Shown here in pieces: positions 24,407 to 31,020 of a stretch of 64,000 bases of DNA (positions within the stretch are counted from its first letter, which is position 1; each line of letters opens with the position of its first letter). The DNA comes from UBA6987 sp045617825 (GTDB taxonomy: Bacteria > Bacillota > Clostridia > Lachnospirales > Lachnospiraceae). Both the position numbers and the translations under genes were made by a program. The stretch is from contig JAZLJI010000120.1 in assembly GCA_045617825.1 (NCBI GenBank), positions 7,044-71,043 of the forward strand. The letters are read 5' to 3'. Under the pieces are notes generated by a model that searched no databases, was not told the DNA's origin, and was given only the letters and a program-made list of their open reading frames with translations.

Positions 24407-24440
24407 TGTTCCGCCCCCCTTTGTTTAATCGGTTGAGCAT

Positions 24441-24469
24441 AACATACTACTTGCTTTTTTCTGTGTCAA
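24441..24469 (-). promoter_or_regulatory. Leftward early (cro) promoter
   Basis: On the minus strand TTGACA (24,469-24,464), 17-base spacer, TATGTT (24,446-24,441). The start point would lie in the GTTTAA operator-like site at 24,423-24,438. Confidence 0.8.
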
Positions 24470-24498
24470 GCATTTTTATATAAAAATGTTTAATTTGT

Positions 24499-24527
24499 TT
24501 GACATTTTGTTTTCTCCTTTGTATAAT
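24499..24527 (+). promoter_or_regulatory. Repressor promoter
   Basis: TTGACA (24,499-24,504), exactly 17 bases, TATAAT (24,522-24,527). Perfect sigma-A consensus boxes; the CI-like gene starts 26 bases downstream after GGAGG. Confidence 0.85.
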
Positions 24528-24553
24528 CCGTTTTACACAAACGGAGGTTTATC

Positions 24554-24958
24554 ATGAAATTAAGTGATGTTATTATTCAATACCGATTAGACCATGGACT
24601 TTCTCAGCGGCAGTTTTCCCAGTTGTGCGGTCTTTCTAACGGTTATATTTCTATGCTTGAAAACAATCTCAATCCCAAAACCAAGCAGCCAATTACTCCT
24701 TCTCTTCCACAGTTGGAAAAGGTTTCTCGCGCCCTCGGCATCTCTCTATCTGAATTGTTTGATATTGTTGACGATATGCCAGTTAGCCTTACCAGGGAGG
24801 CCCCTTCGTCTTCTATGACCGCCCTCCTGCCGGCGGAGGCCGACGCGCTGCGGAGCTTCCGCCAGCTGGACTCTCAGGATCAGGGCCGCGCCCTCGGCTA
24901 TATGGAACGGCTCCTGGAAGAGCCCAAATATCAGCGCAAAGCCGGGGGGGCCGTATAA
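24554..24958 (+). CDS. CI-like phage repressor (XRE), 134 aa
   Basis: N-terminal HTH (IIQYRLDHGLSQRQFSQLCG, LSNGYISMLENNLNPKT), a linker, and a C-terminal helical region (LPAEADALRSFRQLDSQDQG). It lacks an S24 peptidase domain, so induction would not be by RecA self-cleavage. It is the first rightward gene of the lysogeny block, with a consensus promoter and GGAGG site. Confidence 0.85.
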   Translation: MKLSDVIIQYRLDHGLSQRQFSQLCGLSNGYISMLENNLNPKTKQPITPSLPQLEKVSRALGISLSELFDIVDDMPVSLTREAPSSSMTALLPAEADALRSFRQLDSQDQGRALGYMERLLEEPKYQRKAGGAV

Positions 24959-24981
24959 TCCCCTTCCCCCGGTTCTCATAG

Positions 24982-25042
24982 CTGCACGTGCAGTATTTTT
25001 CCCGTTACAGGAAGTTTTTTGCCCATTATGGGAAGTTTTTTT
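24982..25042 (+). terminator. Tandem terminators after the repressor gene
   Basis: CTGCAC/GTGCAG followed by TATTTTT (24,982-25,000), then CCCAT/TATGGG-type stem followed by AAGTTTTTTT (25,022-25,042). They isolate the following promoter, RNA and Abi gene from the repressor transcript. Confidence 0.65.
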
Positions 25043-25075
25043 CCTAAAATCGTAAAAATTTGTGTTCGTTTTGTA

Positions 25076-25104
25076 TTGACTTCTGGGAGTATTGCCCCTA
25101 TACT
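25076..25104 (+). promoter_or_regulatory. Promoter of the small structured RNA upstream of the Abi gene
   Basis: TTGACT (25,076-25,081), 17 bases, TATACT (25,099-25,104). The start would be near 25,111, exactly before the hairpin sequence; no open reading frame starts there. Confidence 0.8.
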
Positions 25105-25110
25105 CAATTC

Positions 25111-25167
25111 AACTACTCCCCCAGGCCTCCACGGAAACGTGCGCACACTTGGGGGCGTTTTGTTTTT
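25111..25167 (+). ncRNA. Small structured RNA linked to the Abi_2/AbiF-like gene
   Basis: Following a consensus promoter, the sequence pairs CCCCCA (25,118-25,123) with TGGGGG (25,150-25,155), encloses a CACG-GAAA-CGTG hairpin (25,130-25,141), and ends in GTTTTGTTTTT. This is a compact RNA of about 50-57 nt immediately before the ribosome site of the Abi gene. AbiF-type HEPN proteins have been reported to be paired with a short noncoding RNA antitoxin; position and shape fit that. Expression and function are inferred. Confidence 0.65.
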
Positions 25168-25179
25168 CGGAGGATTCTT

Positions 25180-26055
25180 GTGAAAGACTTCAAAACCTTA
25201 GATGAACAATTATGTATTTTGTCTTCTCGTGGCCTTATCATTGACGATATCCAAGCAGCCAAGGATTTTCTTCTTACCAATAACTATTATCGCGTCAGCG
25301 GATATTCTCTGACGCTTCGAAAGGATGACAAATTTTATCCCAATACGCATTTTCAAAATATCGTTGATATTTATTATTTTGATTGCGAACTCCGCCATAT
25401 ACTGCTAAAGTACATCGATATTATTGAAGTGAGTGCAAAATCTGTCTATGTCTATGAATTTTCACGGGTTCACGGTCCTCTGGGATATCTTGACACCAGC
25501 TTATTTTCCGATCCGGAAATCCATACCCGTATAATAAAAAAGGTTGAACAACAAAAGGAAACACGTCACCCCCACGAAGCATACTTGAAACATTTTATAG
25601 ATGATCTTCAGGAATATATTCCCCTATGGGCATATATTGATTTGTTTACTATTTCCGATATTTCTTTTTTTTATTCAATTACAGAGTCATCTATTCGGAC
25701 CCGTATTGCGGCTTCCTTTGGTATAACGAAACACGGTTCTGAATTATTTGGTAAATTTCTGAAGAGCATTACTATCGTTCGCAATTTATGTGCACATGGA
25801 AGCAGACTCTATAATCGGTTGTTTGAGCAGCGTCCCTCTTTAGACAAAAAAGATTTTTCTTCGCTCATTACTTTACCAGATGGCCAAAAAGATAACTCTC
25901 ATCTTTTCGGTTTCATACTAATAATGCGGAGACTACTCACTAATGAATTTTCCGCCAATCTAAAGTCCGAACTTATTGCTCTATCATCTAAATACCCTTT
26001 TGTTCGTTTGGATTATCTTGGTTTTCCCGAAAGCTGGAAAGACATTCTGTCTTGA
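25180..26055 (+). CDS. Abi_2 family (AbiD/AbiF-like) HEPN abortive infection protein, 291 aa
   Basis: GTG at 25180 is chosen because CGGAGGA lies 6 bases upstream and VKDFKTLDEQL is the usual family start; the upstream part of the frame lies in the RNA region. Family motifs: LLTNNYYRVSGYSLTLR, FDCELRHILLKYIDIIEVS and the HEPN RNase motif R201-NLCA-H206 in IVRNLCAHGSRLYNR. It is AT-rich compared with neighbours, suggesting separate acquisition, and sits in the lysogeny block as superinfection defence cargo. Predicted RNase activity held in check by the upstream RNA is inference from the family. Confidence 0.88.
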   Translation: MKDFKTLDEQLCILSSRGLIIDDIQAAKDFLLTNNYYRVSGYSLTLRKDDKFYPNTHFQNIVDIYYFDCELRHILLKYIDIIEVSAKSVYVYEFSRVHGPLGYLDTSLFSDPEIHTRIIKKVEQQKETRHPHEAYLKHFIDDLQEYIPLWAYIDLFTISDISFFYSITESSIRTRIAASFGITKHGSELFGKFLKSITIVRNLCAHGSRLYNRLFEQRPSLDKKDFSSLITLPDGQKDNSHLFGFILIMRRLLTNEFSANLKSELIALSSKYPFVRLDYLGFPESWKDILS

Positions 26056-26062
26056 TATTCGT

Positions 26063-26089
26063 CAAATTCCCAATCGTTTGTGAATTTGC
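26063..26089. repeat. 27-bp palindrome, copy 3
   Basis: Arms CAAATTCCCAA and TTTGTGAATTTG around TCG, same orientation as copies 1 and 2, one mismatch to copy 1. It lies in the gap before the integrase start. Confidence 0.9.
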
Positions 26090-26111
26090 CCTTTTGAAAG
26101 GATTACTCGGC

Positions 26112-27161
26112 ATGACTATTGAAAAGCTCCCCTCTGGGAAATACCGTGTCAAGCTCTATCTCGGCACAGATCCCAGCGGCAAAAAACGGTTTAAGTCCTT
26201 CACTGCCAGCACCAGGAAGGAGGCGCTGATGAGGGCCGCGCAATACGACGACGAAGCCCAAAAGAACGATACCGGCGGCACCGTATCAGAAGTTGTTGCC
26301 CGTTATATCCAGCTGAAGGCACCTGTTCTGTCTCCTTCCACCGTCCGCGATTACAAGGGCTATGCCACCCGCTATATCGATCCTGACCGCTTCGGCCGTC
26401 TGGACTTCTTCTCCTGCACTCCCGTGCAGGTCCAGGAGTGGATCTCGCGGCTGGCCCTTTCGCTGTCTCCCAAGTCCTGCAGCAATATTTACGGCCTTTT
26501 TTCCGCGACCGTATCCGTATTCCGTCCTCAACTTGTCCTGAAAGTCCGTCTGCCCCAGAAGATAAAGCCGCGTCTTTATACTCCATCCAATACCGACGTG
26601 AAGCGTGTCCTTGATTATCTCAACGAATCCGGAGATCGTGACACTTATATTGCTGTGCTGCTTTCCTCCTGCGGAAGCCTGCGGCGCGGTGAAATCTGTG
26701 CTCTGACCGCTGATTCTGTGGATCGCGTCCGCCGCACCGTATCCATCACCGGCGATCTGGTAAAAGACGAGCACCATCAGTTCGTGCTTAAAGATGCTCC
26801 GAAGACCGGCGCATCTTACCGTGAGGTGCAGCTTCCCCAGGCTGTGATCGATCTCCTCCCCACCGAAGGCCGACTGGTCCGAATTTCCCCGGATCAGCTA
26901 TCCAATCGGTTCGCCCGGGCTGTCCGTGCTCTCGGCCTCCCGCATTTCCGTTTCCACGACCTTCGCAGCTACTGGCTGACTATTCTCACCTATGCCGGCG
27001 TGCCCGCCCGGATCCTGCAGGCCATGGGTGGCTGGGAGACTGATCACGTCATGAAGTCCGTCTATTTGCGTGTGATCGACGAAGAGAAGCAGAAGCAGCT
27101 GGAAAAAATATCGGCTCAATTTGAAAACAGCATTTTGTTGGACTCAGCAAAATGTCCCTGA
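26112..27161 (+). CDS. int: Tyrosine-type phage integrase, 349 aa
   Basis: ATG at 26112 preceded by GAAAGGA. N-terminal arm-binding region (MTIEKLPSGKYRVKLYLGTD), core-binding domain, and catalytic domain with R in SLRRGEICAL, HDLRSYW (HxxR), GGWE and the nucleophile tyrosine in MKSVYLRV. It faces the tRNA-Gly gene 150 bases away, which is the likely attachment target. Expressed in the lysogeny block after the Abi gene. Confidence 0.95.
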   Translation: MTIEKLPSGKYRVKLYLGTDPSGKKRFKSFTASTRKEALMRAAQYDDEAQKNDTGGTVSEVVARYIQLKAPVLSPSTVRDYKGYATRYIDPDRFGRLDFFSCTPVQVQEWISRLALSLSPKSCSNIYGLFSATVSVFRPQLVLKVRLPQKIKPRLYTPSNTDVKRVLDYLNESGDRDTYIAVLLSSCGSLRRGEICALTADSVDRVRRTVSITGDLVKDEHHQFVLKDAPKTGASYREVQLPQAVIDLLPTEGRLVRISPDQLSNRFARAVRALGLPHFRFHDLRSYWLTILTYAGVPARILQAMGGWETDHVMKSVYLRVIDEEKQKQLEKISAQFENSILLDSAKCP

Positions 27162-27179
27162 TTTTCTTTTTATGCCTAT

Positions 27180-27201
27180 TTCGTGGAAACTTCGTGGAAA
27201 C
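27180..27201. repeat. Tandem 11-bp direct repeat, likely integrase arm sites
   Basis: TTCGTGGAAAC occurs twice back to back between the integrase stop and the tRNA-Gly end. Short direct repeats beside the core are typical arm-type binding sites of tyrosine integrases. Confidence 0.6.
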
Positions 27202-27256
27202 TTTATGTGAAAAATTCTGCACCGACGAGGCAATTTTCTTCCCGTCAGATGCACAA

Positions 27257-27301
27257 AAAACCCTTGAAACTCAACGGATTTCGTTGAATTTCAAGGGTTT
27301 T
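27257..27301. terminator. Strong bidirectional hairpin between integrase and tRNA-Gly
   Basis: AAAACCCTTGAAA pairs with TTTCAAGGGTTTT, with an inner CAACG/CGTTG stem. Flanking A and T runs let it stop transcription from both the integrase and the tRNA side. Confidence 0.75.
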
Positions 27302-27308
27302 CTCATTC

Positions 27309-27379
27309 AGCAGATAACGGGAATCGAACCCGCCTATCCAGCTTGGGAAGCTGGTGTTCTACCAATGAACTATATCTGC
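27309..27379 (-). tRNA. tRNA-Gly (CCC), prophage attachment target
   Basis: Cloverleaf with GCAGATA/TATCTGC acceptor, anticodon loop TTCCCAA (anticodon CCC), GGTTCGATTCC T-arm; no encoded CCA. The 3' end points at the integrase, and the prophage begins there, so the 3' part of this gene is the probable attachment core. The other copy must lie left of the window. Confidence 0.92.
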
Positions 27380-27456
27380 ATCGCTTACTTTATAGCATTT
27401 TATCGGCCGCTTTTCAAGTGTTTTCTGAAAGCTTTTTGATTTTTGCCCGCGGCACG

Positions 27457-27485
27457 AAAAAAGGAAGCCGAACGGCTTCCTTTTT
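27457..27485. terminator. Hairpin between tRNA-Leu and tRNA-Gly
   Basis: AAGGAAGCC and GGCTTCCTT with AAAAA before and TTTTT after: a bidirectional terminator directly behind tRNA-Leu. Confidence 0.75.
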
Positions 27486-27486
27486 C

Positions 27487-27569
27487 TGCGGAAGAAGGGA
27501 CTTGAACCCTCACGATCTTCGATCACATGATCCTTAGTCATGCCTGTCTGCCAGTTCCAGCACTTCCGC
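27487..27569 (-). tRNA. tRNA-Leu (AAG)
   Basis: Class II tRNA: acceptor GCGGAAG/CTTCCGC, anticodon stem CATGA/TCATG with loop CTAAGGA (anticodon AAG), long variable arm, GGTTCAAGTCC T-arm; no encoded CCA. A34 would be deaminated to inosine. Confidence 0.92.
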
Positions 27570-27589
27570 CTGTCTTGACGACGGTGGAC

Positions 27590-27618
27590 ATTATAGCACG
27601 CAGGCCCCGGCATTTCAA
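27590..27618 (-). promoter_or_regulatory. Promoter of tRNA-Leu
   Basis: Minus strand TTGAAA (27,618-27,613), 17 bases, TATAAT (27,595-27,590), 20 bases before the tRNA. Confidence 0.8.
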
Positions 27619-27651
27619 GTCCTTTTCACAAATCTTTTTCGGATTTCCGCC

Positions 27652-28794
27652 TTATTTCACGCTGATGGCCTTCTGGGGGCAAAGCTCCTGACAGCAGTAG
27701 CAGCGGATGCATTTACGGTAATCGTACACCGGCGTGCGGTCGGTGCCATCCGAGAAATTCACCGCCCTGCCCTCCACGGGGCAGTGGTTCACGCAGATGC
27801 CGCAGCGGACGCATTTGTCGGGATCGATGACCGGCTTGCGCTTGCCGCCGGAGATGCGGGACCAGAGGCTCAGGACGTTGAGCTTGTCCTTCTCCCGCTG
27901 CACGTCGAAATCCGCCTGGCCGAAGCGGGAAACCAGCTCCTCCCGGCTGATCGGCGCTGCGCCGCTCTCCTCCGCCAGCAGCAGACGGATGTCCGCCTCG
28001 TGAGAATGTCCCAGCCCGGCCAGCTCGCCCTGGATATTCGTGGGCACCTGCTCCGGTGCCAGATGCACCAGCCAGCAGAACACCGTGTCCAGCGCCACCG
28101 GATCGGCGGAGGCCAGGATCAGGCCCATGTGCCGGGGTCTGCCCGAGGCGGGGCCGTTCCCCTCCATCGCCGTCACGGCGTCCATGAAATGCAGCCGCTG
28201 CGGGGTGGCCCGGTGGATATCCGTCAGCATCTTGGCGAACTTCACCGCCGTGGGATAGCTCACGTGCCCGGCGGCCTTCCGGTGCCCGCAGATCAGGCCG
28301 TACATATTTTTCACCGCGCCGGTGATCCGCTCCAGCATATGGGTCTTCATCTTGCAGAGGCCGATGATGGCGTCCGCCTCGGTGACTTCCCTGGAAAAGT
28401 AGAATTCCCTGCAGCTGCGCCCCTCGGGGAAGCGGGTCTTCACCTCCTCGGACATGTCCAGGATCCTCGCGCCGGCCAGGTCCTCCTCGGTCAGCTTCAG
28501 CTTGGCAAATGCCGTCCGGCAGCTGCCGTTTGCCGGAGAATCACCGACCCCCACCTGTCCGCAGCCTGCCTCGGCCAGCAGCCGGCAAAGGCCCTTGATC
28601 ACGCTGGGATGGGTGGTGATCACCTTCTCCGACTCCGCGGGGGACAGGAAATTGGGCTTCACCAGGATCCTCTCCTCGGGCTTCACGAAGGCCGTAAGGC
28701 CGCCCAGCGCCTCCGCCGCCGCCTTCAGGCTGCGGTAGACCCGTTCCTCTTCATAATCCTCACAGATACTGATCACGACCGTTGACGTCTGCAT
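27652..28794 (-). CDS. DUF362 protein with C-terminal 2x[4Fe-4S] ferredoxin domain, 380 aa
   Basis: ATG at 28794 follows AGAGGGGGG. The DUF362 part (MQTSTVVISICEDYEEERV, ILVKPNFLSPAESEKVITTH, VGVGDSPANGS, ITGAVKNMYGLICGHRK) fills about residues 1-300. Two ferredoxin clusters follow: CVRCGICVNHCP and CIRCYCCQELCP. The family is a widespread, functionally unassigned iron-sulfur flavodoxin-like group, probably a soluble electron carrier or a maturation factor. It is monocistronic between the tRNA block and the transketolase genes. Confidence 0.88.
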   Translation of the reverse strand: MQTSTVVISICEDYEEERVYRSLKAAAEALGGLTAFVKPEERILVKPNFLSPAESEKVITTHPSVIKGLCRLLAEAGCGQVGVGDSPANGSCRTAFAKLKLTEEDLAGARILDMSEEVKTRFPEGRSCREFYFSREVTEADAIIGLCKMKTHMLERITGAVKNMYGLICGHRKAAGHVSYPTAVKFAKMLTDIHRATPQRLHFMDAVTAMEGNGPASGRPRHMGLILASADPVALDTVFCWLVHLAPEQVPTNIQGELAGLGHSHEADIRLLLAEESGAAPISREELVSRFGQADFDVQREKDKLNVLSLWSRISGGKRKPVIDPDKCVRCGICVNHCPVEGRAVNFSDGTDRTPVYDYRKCIRCYCCQELCPQKAISVK

Positions 28795-28993
28795 GATTTG
28801 CCCCCCTCTGTCAAGCATTTGCTGCCGTGATTATCCCACCGGCCCGCGGAAAATGCAAGCGGCATTTGCGCCTTTCCCGCCTGCTTCCCGGCGAATCTCT
28901 TCCTTTTGCGGCGGAGCGCCTGCCAATGCGAAAAAAAAGCAGGAATTTTCTGCGGAAAACAGCTCATACCGCAGGGTTTTTTCGCTTTTCGGG

Positions 28994-29022
28994 TTGACCT
29001 TCGCCGTGAGTGCGGCTATAAT
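28994..29022 (+). promoter_or_regulatory. Promoter of the split transketolase operon
   Basis: TTGACC (28,994-28,999), 17 bases, TATAAT (29,017-29,022). The transcript would start about 75 bases before the first transketolase codon. The rest of the 308-base gap (28,795-29,102) contains no gene that I can support. Confidence 0.85.
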
Positions 29023-29102
29023 TGACTGTTGGCAGGCCGGGTCTTTCTGTGCCCCCGGTCCTGTAAGATTCTGCCCCTTTGCGGGCACAGGAGGAAAATT
29101 AG

Positions 29103-29948
29103 ATGAACAAGCAAGAGCTCGCCCTGCTGGCTGCCAAGGCCCGCAAGGAAGCGGTGACTATGGTCTACCGTGCAGCCTCCGGTCATCCCGGCGGATCCTT
29201 ATCCTGCATCGACGTTGTCACCGATCTGTATTTCAATGAAATGAACGTCGATCCCAAGGATTCCAAGAATCCCGACCGTGACCGTTTTGTCATGTCCAAG
29301 GGTCATTGCTCTCCCGCTCTGTATCCGGTTCTGGCTCTGCGGGGCTTCTTCCCTGTTGATGAGCTGAAGATGTTCCGCCGCATCGACGGTCATATGTCCG
29401 GCCACGTGGAAATGAAGCACGTGAACGGCGTGGATATGTCCACCGGTTCCCTGGGTCAGGGCGTTTCCGTAGCCGTCGGCATGGCTCTGGCTGCCAAGTA
29501 TCAGCAGAAGGATTACCGCACCTACGTCGTCATGGGTGACGGCGAGATCGAAGAGGGTCAGGCCTGGGAGGCCTTTGCCGCTGCTGCCAAGTATAAGCTG
29601 GACAACCTGTGCATCGTCATCGACGTGAACGGCCTGCAGATCGACGGCCCCACCGCTGACGTTATGCCCATGGAGCCCCTGGACAAGAAGGCTGAGGCCT
29701 TCGGCGCTCACGTGATCAAGATCGACGGCCACAACTTCGACGAGATCCAGGCAGCATTTGCCGAAGCCAAGACCGTAAAGGGTCAGCCCACCATCATCCT
29801 GGCCAAGACCGTCAAGGGCAAGGGCGTTTCCTACATGGAGAACAACGTCGGCTGGCACGGCAAGGCTCCGAACGATGCGGACTACGCCAAGGCTATGGAA
29901 GAAATTGACGCTCAGATCGCGGCTCTCGAAGCCGGAAAGGAGGCTTAA
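29103..29948 (+). CDS. Transketolase, N-terminal subunit, 281 aa
   Basis: Thiamine diphosphate-binding half: AASGHPGGSLSCIDVVTDLY, STGSLGQGVSVAVGMALAAK, VMGDGEIEEGQAWEAFAAAA and the GDG...N motif (GDGEIEEGQ, followed by VIDVNGLQ). Transfers two-carbon units in the non-oxidative pentose phosphate pathway. Split transketolases are common in Firmicutes. GGAGGAAAATTAG precedes the ATG. The codon bias is strong, as in highly expressed genes. Confidence 0.95.
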   Translation: MNKQELALLAAKARKEAVTMVYRAASGHPGGSLSCIDVVTDLYFNEMNVDPKDSKNPDRDRFVMSKGHCSPALYPVLALRGFFPVDELKMFRRIDGHMSGHVEMKHVNGVDMSTGSLGQGVSVAVGMALAAKYQQKDYRTYVVMGDGEIEEGQAWEAFAAAAKYKLDNLCIVIDVNGLQIDGPTADVMPMEPLDKKAEAFGAHVIKIDGHNFDEIQAAFAEAKTVKGQPTIILAKTVKGKGVSYMENNVGWHGKAPNDADYAKAMEEIDAQIAALEAGKEA

Positions 29949-29951
29949 GCC

Positions 29952-30899
29952 ATGGGAGAAAAGATCGCTACCAGAAATGCCTACGGACAGGCTTTAGCCG
30001 CGCTGGCTGACAAATATCCGGAAATCGTTTGCCTGGACGCCGACCTTGCCGGCGCTACCATGTCCAAGTTCTTCAAGGAGAAGCACCCCGAGCGCTTCTT
30101 CGATATGGGTATCGCCGAAGCGGATATGCAGGGCGTTGCCGCCGGTCTGGCTACCTGCGGCCTCAAGCCCTTCACCTCCACCTTCGCCATGTTCGCCTCC
30201 GGCCGCAGCTGGGAGCAGGTCAGAAACTCCATCTGCTACCCCGGTCTGAACGTTAAGGTCATCGGCTCTCACGGCGGTCTGTCCGTCGGTGAGGACGGTG
30301 CTACCCACCAGTGCATCGAGGACTTCGCCCTGATGCGCGTGATCCCCGGCATGACCGTTCTTTGCCCCTGCGACGCCAACGAGATGGAGCAGGCCTGCGA
30401 AGCGCTGGTGAACTATGAGGGTCCCGCCTACATGCGTCTGGGCCGTCTGGCTGTGGAAAACGTTACCTGCGACATCCCCGGCTACAAGTTCGAGCTGGGC
30501 AAGGGCGTTGTGATCAAGGACGGCAAGGATGCCACCATTATCGCCAACGGCATGATGGTCCAGATCGCCATGGAAGCTGAGAAGCTGCTGGCTGCCGAGG
30601 GCATCTCCGCCCGCGTGATCGACATGCACACCATCAAGCCTCTGGACGAGGAGCTGGTCCTGGCTGCCGCCAAGGAGACCGGTGCCATCGTGACCTCCGA
30701 GGAAGCCAACATCGTCGGCGGTCTGGGTGCTGCCGTTGCCGAATACCTGTCTGAGGTTTGCCCTGTGCCGGTGATCCGTCACGGTGTGAACGACGAGTTC
30801 GGCCGCAGCGGCAAGGCTCCCGCCGTGCTGGAGGCCTACGGTCTGACCGCTCAGGTCCTGGCCGAGAAGGTCAAGAAGGCTATTGCCCTGAAGAAATAA
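29952..30899 (+). CDS. Transketolase, C-terminal subunit, 315 aa
   Basis: Pyrimidine-binding and C-terminal domains: VCLDADLAGATMSKFF, RFFDMGIAEADMQGVAAGLA (the catalytic Glu is in GIAEA), SHGGLSVGEDGATHQCIEDF, VITSEEANIVGGLG-like segment and RHGVNDEFGRSGK. It follows the N-terminal subunit by 3 bases with its own GGAGG, so both are made together and form the enzyme. Confidence 0.95.
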   Translation: MGEKIATRNAYGQALAALADKYPEIVCLDADLAGATMSKFFKEKHPERFFDMGIAEADMQGVAAGLATCGLKPFTSTFAMFASGRSWEQVRNSICYPGLNVKVIGSHGGLSVGEDGATHQCIEDFALMRVIPGMTVLCPCDANEMEQACEALVNYEGPAYMRLGRLAVENVTCDIPGYKFELGKGVVIKDGKDATIIANGMMVQIAMEAEKLLAAEGISARVIDMHTIKPLDEELVLAAAKETGAIVTSEEANIVGGLGAAVAEYLSEVCPVPVIRHGVNDEFGRSGKAPAVLEAYGLTAQVLAEKVKKAIALKK

Positions 30900-30938
30900 C
30901 TCCCGCCCGGGGCATCCCCCGCAGGCAGGCAAAGCAAG

Positions 30939-30968
30939 GCGCTCCGGGCGATGCCCGGAGCGCTTTTT
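30939..30968 (+). terminator. Terminator of the transketolase operon
   Basis: GCGCTCCGGGC and GCCCGGAGCGC with a 3-base loop, followed by TTTTT. Confidence 0.92.
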
Positions 30969-30976
30969 CATGCCAT

Positions 30977-31010
30977 AAAACAGGAGCGGGCCCTCAGGGG
31001 CCCGCTCCTG
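30977..31010 (-). terminator. Terminator of the NifX-FKBP fusion gene
   Basis: CAGGAGCGGGCC and GGCCCGCTCCTG form the stem; TTTT follows on the minus strand. It faces the transketolase terminator. Confidence 0.88.
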
Positions 31011-31020
31011 CTCTGCTGTC

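Larger units (their letters stand above)
24423..24544. promoter_or_regulatory. Lysis-lysogeny switch operators (three sites)
   Basis: Three related sites share a GTTTA/AAAC-like half: GTTTAATCGGTTGAGC (24,423-24,438, at the cro start), GTTTAATTTGTTTGAC (24,488-24,503, over the -35 of the repressor promoter), and CCGTTT TACAC AAACGG (24,528-24,544, over the repressor start). This layout allows mutual repression by CI-like and Cro-like proteins. Confidence 0.6.

Noticed and set aside
25060..25179. Upstream extension of the Abi protein from an ATG at 25,060
   Set aside because: This ATG lies before the promoter and RNA; the family starts at the GTG at 25,180, which has a proper ribosome site.
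11368..26089. The three palindromes as a CRISPR-like or transposon repeat
   Set aside because: They are 8 and 6 kb apart, without regular spacers, flanking duplications or an adjacent transposase.
28819..29088. Minus-strand 85-codon frame before the transketolase promoter
   Set aside because: No ribosome site, overlaps the promoter region and has no recognisable sequence.
29994..30971. 325-codon frame antisense to the transketolase genes
   Set aside because: Shadow of two well-supported enzymes; low-complexity His/Gly/Leu composition.
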